Shown: positions 52,001-59,341 of the stretch, one piece after another | Position numbering within the stretch: the first letter of the stretch is position 1 | Layout: every line of letters begins with the position of its first letter | Origin: Singulisphaera sp. GP187 | GTDB lineage: Bacteria; Planctomycetota; Phycisphaerae; Phycisphaerales; SM1A02 | NCBI GenBank assembly: GCA_945871915.1 | Contig: CAMBXO010000001.1 | Location: 124,001 to 188,000 of the forward strand | Reading direction: 5' to 3' | DNA: 64,000 bases | Position numbers and translations under genes: made by a program | Notes under the pieces: model-generated | What the model was told of the DNA's origin: nothing | The model's input: only the letters and a program-made list of their open reading frames with translations | Database searches by the model: none

Positions 52001-53101
52001 CTTGATCCACAAATGGTTCGAAGCGGTCATCGAGCCGATGTGCAAGCAGCGATTGAGAAATCCGCGGAGGCCATGTATCACGCCATCGACCTACAACCGA
52101 TCGACGGTTTTCTCGTTCCTGATTTTGCGATTCGCGAACTCACCAATTGGACCGACCGCGTGCTTGGCGTCACCGTGGCGGCCAGTGAATTTGAAGGGGT
52201 GGATGGTCCTGACAAAGCCGCTGAGCGGTTGTTGCAGGCCTCGAAGAGTGCGTACAGCCACCGCGAAAAAATGTACGGCATTGACTTTGCGCTCGATTTC
52301 ACCACATCGCAATTGCAATCGAATCCACAGAATGCGCTCGTGCAATTCTGCCAGTGGGCCAATTCTCGATTCAATCTTGCGTGGGATCCGCAGGCCCTTC
52401 CGAGCAATGACCCCCGAGAATTGCGGAAACTCTTGGAGCAGGCGGCAGCCGCCATGGACGACAGCGCGATCGCCCAACGGGCTCGTGTGTGTTTAGAGGG
52501 TGGCCGAGAAGCTGCATCGATCGCGGAGTGGTTTGCCAAACACGGTCTCGCTCACTTGAACGATTCCGAACTCGAACAGGCTTCAGCCGATCCGGATGGC
52601 TTCGTGCCTGCTCGCATTCGAGAGTGCCTGCGAGCCGAACTGACCCATTTCGAGCGTTGGATCTTGCTTCAAACGCTGGACAACACGTGGAAGGACCACT
52701 TGCGGTCGATGGATCAAATTCGAGATGCGATTGGATTCCGGGCCTTCAGTCAAAAGGACCCTCGGATCGAATTCAAGAAGGAAGCCGCCAGACTTTATGA
52801 CGAGATGCTAGTGTCGGTACGCGACCGCGTGGCTGAAGTGGCCTTCAAGGGACGGCTTGTTCCGCAAGTCAAACCCGCGCCTCCATCGCAAGAGCAAACC
52901 GAACTGCCATCCGTGGAGCCGCAACCGAGTCCAGCACAGCAGGCTGCCCTTGCTGCGGGTGAGCGTGCAGGTGGGTCGAGTGTTGCACCCACGCCGGTCG
53001 TTCACCGTGCCGCGCCAGCAGTGGTGGGTCGCAATGAACCGTGCCCATGCGGAAGCGGAAAAAAGTTCAAGCATTGTCATGGAGTGAAGTCGCCAGCGTG
53101 A
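49058..53101 (+). CDS. secA: Preprotein translocase ATPase SecA (long form)
   Basis: SecA pushes preproteins through SecYEG. Walker A is in [16 protein letters not shown], the DEAD-like motif is [16 protein letters not shown], and the second nucleotide domain has [12 protein letters not shown] and [23 protein letters not shown]. The C-terminus ends with a SEC-C zinc motif ([17 protein letters not shown]). At 1347 residues it is much longer than E. coli SecA (901). Extra sequence appears in three places: before [12 protein letters not shown]; within nucleotide domain 2 (around [13 protein letters not shown] to [10 protein letters not shown]); and in the helical wing/scaffold part (residues ~970-1180). 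Planctomycete SecA proteins are often enlarged. tRNA-Lys follows. Confidence 0.95.
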   Translation: [1347 protein letters not shown]

Positions 53102-53154
53102 ACGCCGTCGATGCTTGCCGTTCGATCGAGAAATCACTAGGCTTCTTGCTTCGC

Positions 53155-53227
<73 letters not shown>

Positions 53228-53235
53228 TGTTCCAT

Positions 53236-53268
53236 AACGGACCGTTTACGCGGTCCGTTGTGTGTTTT
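53236..53268 (+). terminator. Rho-independent terminator after tRNA-Lys
   Basis: A perfect 9-bp stem (AACGGACCG with CGGTCCGTT) closes a 6-base loop and is followed by GTGTGTTTTT. It probably ends the secA-tRNA-Lys transcript and separates it from the convergent zinc-ribbon gene. Confidence 0.85.
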
Positions 53269-53270
53269 TG

Positions 53271-53549
53271 CTACATCCACCATCGCCCTGTGATCAGCGG
53301 CAACAGCAGTGCAAGAACCAGCAGACCGGCGATCGCAAGAATGACCGCCCGCCGAATCCGTTCGCGTCGTGGATGCCGCCGCATGGCATCGCCGGCGGTG
53401 TAACAGAAACACTTGGGGCACACTTCGGCATCCGGATGCATGGCTTCACCACAATCCGGGCAAAACACTTTCGCCCCTTCGGGATCGGCTTCATGCCCGA
53501 ACCTGCGAATATCTTCATCGCTCGGTCCTTCGTCGCGTACGCGTGGCAT
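53271..53549 (-). CDS. Small zinc-ribbon membrane protein
   Basis: This 92-residue protein has a CPDCGEAMHPDAEVCPKC zinc ribbon at residues 30-47 and a C-terminal membrane segment (VILAIAGLLVLALLLPLI) preceded by basic residues. The ribbon therefore faces the cytoplasm. The function is unknown; similar small ribbon-plus-helix proteins are common in bacteria. It is convergent with secA-tRNA-Lys and divergent from the next thioredoxin-like gene. Confidence 0.75.
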   Translation of the reverse strand: MPRVRDEGPSDEDIRRFGHEADPEGAKVFCPDCGEAMHPDAEVCPKCFCYTAGDAMRRHPRRERIRRAVILAIAGLLVLALLLPLITGRWWM

Positions 53550-53619
53550 GCTTCGATTCTACGATTCGCCATGACGCATCCGAAATCACTTTCTCCTTCC
53601 GCCCTTCAGAGGTCCACAC

Positions 53620-54177
53620 ATGCCAGCACTCCCAAGCACCATGGTTCCGCTCGGAACGCCACTTCCCCACTTTGACCTCCCGGATGTTCGCACGGGGTTG
53701 CATGTACGCACCAAAGACTTCACCGGGCGAGCGGTGCTGGTGATGTTCTTGTGCAACCATTGCCCCTTCGTAATGCATGTGCGGGATGAAGTGGCTCGAC
53801 TTGGGCGAGAACATTCAACCGGCGGACTTGCTGTCGTAGGCATATCGAGTAACGATCCGATTTCGTATCCCGAAGATGCACCTGAGCGGATGGCTGAAGA
53901 GGCTCGCTCGGCTCAGTATTGTTTTCCCTACTGCTTCGATGCAACCCAGCAAGTTGCCCGTGATTTCAAGGCCGCATGCACACCAGATTTTTTTCTCTAT
54001 GACACTCACCATCTGCTCGCCTATCGAGGCTGCCTTGATCGGAGTCGGCCGGGAAGTGCCATCCCGGTGACTGGCCACGAACTTAAGATGGCCATCGCCG
54101 CTGTTCTTGCAGGTGCTCCAGCAAGCACCGATCAGCATCCCAGCATCGGTTGCAGCATCAAATGGCGTGGTGGGTGA
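53620..54177 (+). CDS. Thioredoxin-like (AhpC/TSA-redoxin) family protein
   Basis: The protein has a thioredoxin fold with the CxxC site in MFLCNHCPFVMHVRDE, then VVGISSNDPISYPEDAPERM, ACTPDFFLYD (cis-Pro) and the closing PSIGCSIKWRG. This pattern is typical of a cytoplasmic redoxin family of about 185 residues, distinct from classical thioredoxin. AGAGG lies about 7 bases before the ATG. It stands alone between the zinc-ribbon gene and the GH13 gene. Confidence 0.88.
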   Translation: MPALPSTMVPLGTPLPHFDLPDVRTGLHVRTKDFTGRAVLVMFLCNHCPFVMHVRDEVARLGREHSTGGLAVVGISSNDPISYPEDAPERMAEEARSAQYCFPYCFDATQQVARDFKAACTPDFFLYDTHHLLAYRGCLDRSRPGSAIPVTGHELKMAIAAVLAGAPASTDQHPSIGCSIKWRGG

Positions 54178-54253
54178 GGCGAAATTGCTGATCGAATTGG
54201 CTTTTTTAAAATGATCGCTTTGGACAATCCCAATGGCGAGGTAGATTGGGTCA

Positions 54254-56818
54254 ATGCATTGTGTTCCCAACGCGTGGCTGGTGTGGTGCCGTTCGCTCTG
54301 CATCATTCCCGTCCTGTGGGTTGCCACGGCTGCGCACTCGCAACTGCAGCGCCCGCCACAGGATGAAATCATGTACCAAATCATGCCGATTGCATGGCGT
54401 GACTCCAACAACGACACCGTAGGTTCTGTCACAACGCGATTCGGAGACTTTGGTGGTCTCGCATCCACTGCCAGCCTTGATTACCTGCAATATCTCGGCG
54501 TGACCATGATCTATTTGCAACCGATTTTTCCATCGGCGGCTTACCACGGCTACCAGCATGGACCCGCCGACTCGCTGAATAGTCGCTTTGGAACTGAATT
54601 GGAATTCTTGGCGTTTGTCAACGCGGCCCACGCTCGTGGGATGAAGGTGATCCTGGACTTTGTGGCCTATGGAATCAGCCAGAACAGCCTTTGGTTTCAA
54701 TCCGCGTTTGGCAACCCAGCAAGTGTCTATGGCTCGTGGCTTGCGTTTACCAATGCAGGCAAGACCGAGTATGTGGGTTCGCAATACAACACTTGGAATG
54801 GCTCGCAAGTTGGTTTCATTCATTGGAACCTGGACAATGCGGCAGTGGTTGACTTGGTCACCAACTGGGCAAAGAAGTGGCTTGATCCCAACGGTGACGG
54901 CAACACGAGCGATGGCGTGGATGGATTTCGACTGGATCATGCATGGGCAAGCGGTGGTGAGGGTTGGGGAGCCAATATTTCCTTTTGGGAAAAGTGGTGT
55001 TCGTCTCTGCGGGCTTTGAAGCCCGAAGTCTTCCTGTTCTGCGAAGCATCGGACTGGGGCAATTATGGAACGGACCTGCTCACACCGAACGCCTTTGATG
55101 CGGTGATCACCAAGCCACTTGAATTTTCGATTCGCAATGCAGTCACGGCCCGCAATGCGTCCGGGCTCTCTTCCACCATCGCAACGACGGTCGCCGCCAT
55201 TCCTATTGGCAAGCTTGCGGTCGCCGAATCCAATGACCACGATTCCGACCGACTGGCGTCTGTGTTTTCCAGCAACAATGCTCGACAAAAAGTCGCCGCC
55301 GCCGTTTTATTGACCCTTCCATTTCCGCCCAATATTTATTACGGCGACGAAATTGGCATGAAGGGATCCAAGGCAAGTGTGGGAAGTGACGCCAACGACA
55401 TTCCGATGCGAGAACCCTTTAAGTGGAATGCCGTGGCTGGCGCACCCATGTCCAACTACCCGGCGCTGGCAATCTCCCCGCAGCCTCCTACTTCATCCGC
55501 AAACAATGATGGCCGAAGTGTTCCCGAACAGAAAGGTGTATCGGGTTCCATCTTGGAGACCTATCGATCCCTGATCGCGGTCCGCAAGGCCAGTGTGGCT
55601 CTTCGCCGCGGGTCGTACACAGCGGTGTCGTGCTCGGACAGTGCGGTGCTTGCCTTTGTCCGTCACGATGCTTCGGAAACGGTAATCGTGGCCATCAGCC
55701 TTGCGTCGTCAAGTGTGAATGCAACGCTTAATCTCAGCGGATTCACGCTTCCGACTGGCGGAGCGATTCCAACAAGCCTTGAGAACGGGCAACCGCTCAT
55801 AGCCATCACACAGGCGAATCAGGCGGCGTATCCAATTCAACTCGATGCTCGTTCGTGGTTTATTGGCCGGGCAAGTCTCTCAACGCCCGAAGTAAGTTCA
55901 CACGCCGATATTGATGGGCTGAATCTTCTTACGGATGCGGGAGCGAATGCAACGCTGGCTTCACAGAGTTGTTTGTCCATCTTCGGCGACAATGTTGGTG
56001 AATTGAATCAGCTGTTGGTTCGACGCGACGAAGATGCGATACGCGTTTCGATTTCTGGAAACTTGCCACAGAACGCCACCGCGCTCACGCTCTTCATCGA
56101 TACCGATCCGGGAGCAAGCCTTGGGCAGAATCCACTTCGCACAAACCATCTTGCTTCACCTCCAGGCGGCCTTGCCGAACTTCATGGCCTCGCCTTTGAC
56201 AGCGGCTTCGACCCCGATCTGATGTACTTCGTCAATGCGCCGGGATCCATCATGTTTGTGGATTCAATCAACCTGCCAGACGCTTCGCTGGCCGTCAAGG
56301 ATTATCGCGGAGCATGCGCGGTCAATGGCGGACGCGGAGTTCTAAGTGGCGGCGTCAACACCAACAATCTTGAAGTGGCTTTGAACAACACCAATACGGC
56401 TGGCATCACCGCGTCGAGTGTGGCCAATGCTTCCACCGCCACCAATGGATTTGAATTTCGAATTCCGCTGGTTGAACTTGGCCTTGCCAGTGATCACCAA
56501 GGTGAGATCGGCCTTGCGGCGTGCCTTGTGCGATCCAACGGGTCCGTGACCAATCAGTGGCTGCCTGGGGTTCCGGCTGGCACCTCGGAACTCGGCCTTG
56601 CGCCCACCATGCAAACGGTCGCAGGAGTGCAGTACGCGCTGGTCTCCATTACCACCAACGTGGATGGCGACCTTGATGGCAGCGGCGCCGTCGACTCTGG
56701 CGACATCGCTCTGATCCTTCTTGACTTTGGTCCGTGCAGTGAGTGCAGCAGCGATTTCGATCAAAACGGATCGGTCGACTTTGGTGATGTCGCTCTGGCG
56801 CTCCTGATGTTTGGCTGA
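54254..56818 (+). CDS. Secreted GH13 alpha-amylase-family protein with a C-terminal dockerin-like segment
   Basis: After a signal peptide (IIPVLWVATAAHS) the N-terminal ~480 residues form a GH13 barrel. The nucleophile is Asp228 in DGFRLDHAW, the acid/base is Glu264 in FLFCEAS, and region IV has His329-Asp330 in SNDHDS, where ENHD is usual. It probably hydrolyses or transfers alpha-glucans. Residues ~560-790 form a beta-rich domain with LFIDTDPGASLGQNPL, and the C-terminus is a dockerin-like pair (DLDGSGAVDSGDIALILLDFGPC, DFDQNGSVDFGDVALALLMFG). It is an enzyme that appears to be exported and anchored via the dockerin. The 854-residue gene is monocistronic. Confidence 0.92.
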   Translation: MHCVPNAWLVWCRSLCIIPVLWVATAAHSQLQRPPQDEIMYQIMPIAWRDSNNDTVGSVTTRFGDFGGLASTASLDYLQYLGVTMIYLQPIFPSAAYHGYQHGPADSLNSRFGTELEFLAFVNAAHARGMKVILDFVAYGISQNSLWFQSAFGNPASVYGSWLAFTNAGKTEYVGSQYNTWNGSQVGFIHWNLDNAAVVDLVTNWAKKWLDPNGDGNTSDGVDGFRLDHAWASGGEGWGANISFWEKWCSSLRALKPEVFLFCEASDWGNYGTDLLTPNAFDAVITKPLEFSIRNAVTARNASGLSSTIATTVAAIPIGKLAVAESNDHDSDRLASVFSSNNARQKVAAAVLLTLPFPPNIYYGDEIGMKGSKASVGSDANDIPMREPFKWNAVAGAPMSNYPALAISPQPPTSSANNDGRSVPEQKGVSGSILETYRSLIAVRKASVALRRGSYTAVSCSDSAVLAFVRHDASETVIVAISLASSSVNATLNLSGFTLPTGGAIPTSLENGQPLIAITQANQAAYPIQLDARSWFIGRASLSTPEVSSHADIDGLNLLTDAGANATLASQSCLSIFGDNVGELNQLLVRRDEDAIRVSISGNLPQNATALTLFIDTDPGASLGQNPLRTNHLASPPGGLAELHGLAFDSGFDPDLMYFVNAPGSIMFVDSINLPDASLAVKDYRGACAVNGGRGVLSGGVNTNNLEVALNNTNTAGITASSVANASTATNGFEFRIPLVELGLASDHQGEIGLAACLVRSNGSVTNQWLPGVPAGTSELGLAPTMQTVAGVQYALVSITTNVDGDLDGSGAVDSGDIALILLDFGPCSECSSDFDQNGSVDFGDVALALLMFG
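56661..56815 (+). other. Dockerin-like double EF-hand segment (C-terminal)
   Basis: DLDGSGAVDSGD and DFDQNGSVDFGD loops joined by FGPCSEC. The protein ends directly after the second helix, so the final Cys of other copies is absent. Confidence 0.8.
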
Positions 56819-56830
56819 ACCGCCCTGCCA

Positions 56831-57574
56831 TCAATCAAGCGGCTTCACCCGAATATTTCGAAACCACACTCGGTCGCCGTGATCCTGCAGGGCAATGTGG
56901 CCCCTGCTGTTGGTTGCGTAACGAGGCATCTTGCTGAATTTGCTTTCCGCCACACGTCGCTTCCAGTCGTCGCTTCCACGAATAAAGTCCGCAGTCTTCA
57001 CGCCATTGAGCCAATACTGAATATGCATGCCCTCCACCAGCATGCGGATCCGGTTCCATTCACCGATCGGTTTCACGGCGCCGATCGGCGCGGGATACAA
57101 GGCGTAATCGGATCCGGCGCATGTCAAGCGATCCTTGCCATCCACATGAATCGAGTCATCCAGAATTTGCATCTCGGGACCCGTTTCCCATGTGTTGTTC
57201 GCGTCTTCACTCACGTGATACATAATTCCGCTGTTGCCGCCGGGTGCAAGTTTCCACTCCAATTCAAATTCAAAACTTCCATAGGACTGACGCGTGACAA
57301 GGTCGCCGCCACCCTTGCCGGAATGCACAAGGCACCCATCCTCGACCGTCCAGTCTGTTGGCACGGATTCCTTTTTGAAGCCTCTCCAATTTTTTGCTGG
57401 ATCTCCACCATCAAACAGCGTCACCCATGGACGGTTCGACGCCTGCGACTGCGACACAGCGATTGAATTCGGTGCCGCGACCGGAGTGACTCCAGCGGTG
57501 CTGGTGGTATCCCGGCATGAACTCACTGCACCCACGACCGACACCATTGAGAGAGCGAGAAAGGTTTTCATCAT
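56831..57574 (-). CDS. DUF1080 (3-keto-disaccharide hydrolase-like) lipoprotein
   Basis: The signal peptide MMKTFLALSMVSVVGAVSSC ends in a lipobox-like SSC. The rest is one DUF1080 (PF06439) jelly-roll domain: VTLFDGGDPAKNWRGF, SFEFELEWKLAPGGNSGIMYHV, GPEMQILDD, GEWNRIRMLVEG and GHIALQDHGDRVWFRNIRVKPL. These domains are abundant in planctomycetes and some act on keto-sugars; the substrate here is not known. The start at 57574 avoids overlap with the next small gene (57618-57878). It is convergent with the GH13 gene, 12 bases from its end. Confidence 0.9.
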   Translation of the reverse strand: MMKTFLALSMVSVVGAVSSCRDTTSTAGVTPVAAPNSIAVSQSQASNRPWVTLFDGGDPAKNWRGFKKESVPTDWTVEDGCLVHSGKGGGDLVTRQSYGSFEFELEWKLAPGGNSGIMYHVSEDANNTWETGPEMQILDDSIHVDGKDRLTCAGSDYALYPAPIGAVKPIGEWNRIRMLVEGMHIQYWLNGVKTADFIRGSDDWKRRVAESKFSKMPRYATNSRGHIALQDHGDRVWFRNIRVKPLD

Positions 57575-57617
57575 GCCACTAGAGTGCCGAACTCCAGTGA
57601 AGTTGGCAATGGGTCGT

Positions 57618-57878
57618 TCAGCGACCGCGGGCTCCGCCAAAACCGGACCGCCGTTGTCCGCCTCCAGCAACGGGCCCAGAACGCTTGACCGGTCCGCGAT
57701 TCAGGCCCTTGGACAGCCCATACTGCTGACCCTTGCCCTTTTGATTGCCAGCACCATATGGAATGCCGGGAATTCCACCTTGTTTCTTCGGGTTACCCGC
57801 AGCATCTCCAAGGGTTCCCTGCGATTTGGAATCCAATCCACTCTTGGGGTCATTGTTCGGTGGCGTGGTGTTGTTCAT
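57618..57878 (-). CDS. Small Gly/Lys/Arg-rich disordered protein
   Basis: This 86-residue frame is low-complexity and basic (GGIPGIPYGAGNQKGKGQQYG, GPVAGGGQRRSGFGGARGR). No family is recognised. The composition resembles nucleic-acid-binding disordered tails, but that is speculation. It precedes the DUF1080 lipoprotein gene by 43 bases on the same strand. Nothing is visible between 57879 and 58055. Confidence 0.4.
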   Translation of the reverse strand: MNNTTPPNNDPKSGLDSKSQGTLGDAAGNPKKQGGIPGIPYGAGNQKGKGQQYGLSKGLNRGPVKRSGPVAGGGQRRSGFGGARGR

Positions 57879-58055
57879 AGGTGTTCGTCGATTCTGATTG
57901 CGGTGAGTGATGAAACCGGGCCTTCGTCTAACTACGGAACTGTACTGCCCAAATGCGAGTCAATCAAATGCTGAGGATGAAAGCACTGTCATCAATGAGG
58001 CGGAGAGGCGGACTCGGCGATTCGGCTTGAGTGACTCCTAGCGTTGTTGCATTGC

Positions 58056-59216
58056 CTACCTCAATTGTGCAAATTCTTTGGGAAGCATCTGAAAAATGAA
58101 TTCCTTTCGTCGTGAACGCATGGTTTCGCCACCGCTTCGACACAGATACAGGAACACATTCTTGATGGCCCTGTAAAAGTCGATGTTCTCCTCGATCACC
58201 GCCAAGGCATCCGGGGCTGGATGACCGAAGTAACTCGCGACAAACTTCTTCCATACTCGTACCGCGATCGCATCGCTCAGCCCAATAAACGTGTGGCAGA
58301 GACCCATGCCTCCGCAATAATGCAGGACATGCTTGATCTGTCCCAGATCGAAAAATGGCGTGCCCACAGCCATGTCACCCATATCGATCAAGCAGAGGTT
58401 CTCTCCATCCCTCATGATGTTGCTCGGATGAAGATCCCAGTGGATGAGCGTGCCGTGTCGCTCGGTGCGTACCAAGCGATCCTTCAAGAACGCTCGCTGG
58501 CGTTCATTGAAGAAATCACACGCGTCCACGTATCCGCAGGCGAGTGTCACGGCATCTGGAAAGGTGTTGGGGGCAGGCACAATGGCATGGATCTTCTTGC
58601 AGAAGCCCACATACAGCTCCACAACTTCATCGAAACGATCGACATTCGTCTCGATGTACTTCGAGAGCGTGTCCGCCCTGATCATTTCATACAAAATGCC
58701 TCTGCGGTCGCCGCACGCAACCACATCAAAGGAGATGGGAGTCGGCACCCCTGCAACGAAGGCCTGTTTCGCCAGTTCCTTTTCCTTCACGGCGTACGCT
58801 TCTTCGACGTAATCGAAATACAGTTTCAAAACGGTTTCGTCATCAACCTTGTAGCACTCGCCATTGGCACCCTTGGCGATCATCTGAAGGCCAGCAACAG
58901 ACATCGACCGAGGCTTTCTCTCACAATGCAATATGCGGTCGAGACCAGTCACCTCGAAAACGTCGGCGGTCGACTTGGTCACATTCTTCAACAGCAATCT
59001 TCCGTGTGAATCCTTCATCTTCTGGTGTGCCTTCAATATGGCACGCAGTCCGACTGAGGAGACAGAGTCAACACCACCACAATCCAGCATGAGTTCCTTG
59101 ATGTTCGCAAGTTGATGTTCGATCAATTCGTCTAACACCGGTGCCGTATGGACATCGAGCCGCCCGGAAATCTTGACGGTCATGCGCGCACCATCGACCA
59201 TGACGTCCATTTTCAT
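58056..59216 (-). CDS. STAS domain fused to an aminoglycoside-phosphotransferase-like kinase
   Basis: Residues ~1-105 are a STAS domain of the anti-anti-sigma type (VKISGRLDVHTAPVLDELIE, LMLDCGGVDSVSSVGLRAILKAHQ), with SS at the site usually phosphorylated in SpoIIAA-like proteins. The remaining ~280 residues are an APH/choline-kinase-like fold with catalytic HWDLHPSNIM and the metal-binding IDMGDMAVGTPFFDLG. This arrangement resembles the Fibrobacter-type family TIGR02172. The fusion suggests coupling of a small-molecule or protein kinase to partner-switch regulation. I chose the ATG at 59216; the long frame to 59345 would reach the end of the upstream repeat protein gene. Confidence 0.85.
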   Translation of the reverse strand: MKMDVMVDGARMTVKISGRLDVHTAPVLDELIEHQLANIKELMLDCGGVDSVSSVGLRAILKAHQKMKDSHGRLLLKNVTKSTADVFEVTGLDRILHCERKPRSMSVAGLQMIAKGANGECYKVDDETVLKLYFDYVEEAYAVKEKELAKQAFVAGVPTPISFDVVACGDRRGILYEMIRADTLSKYIETNVDRFDEVVELYVGFCKKIHAIVPAPNTFPDAVTLACGYVDACDFFNERQRAFLKDRLVRTERHGTLIHWDLHPSNIMRDGENLCLIDMGDMAVGTPFFDLGQIKHVLHYCGGMGLCHTFIGLSDAIAVRVWKKFVASYFGHPAPDALAVIEENIDFYRAIKNVFLYLCRSGGETMRSRRKEFIFQMLPKEFAQLR

Positions 59217-59341
59217 ACCATCATCTTCTTGAGCCTTGAAATCCGTTGTGGCAACTGCACGACCTTTGCATCGACATTGTCCATTGGACCAAACCTCGCC
59301 CATCGTTGGGCTTGGTTCACTGCGAGCGTATTCGGAATGCG

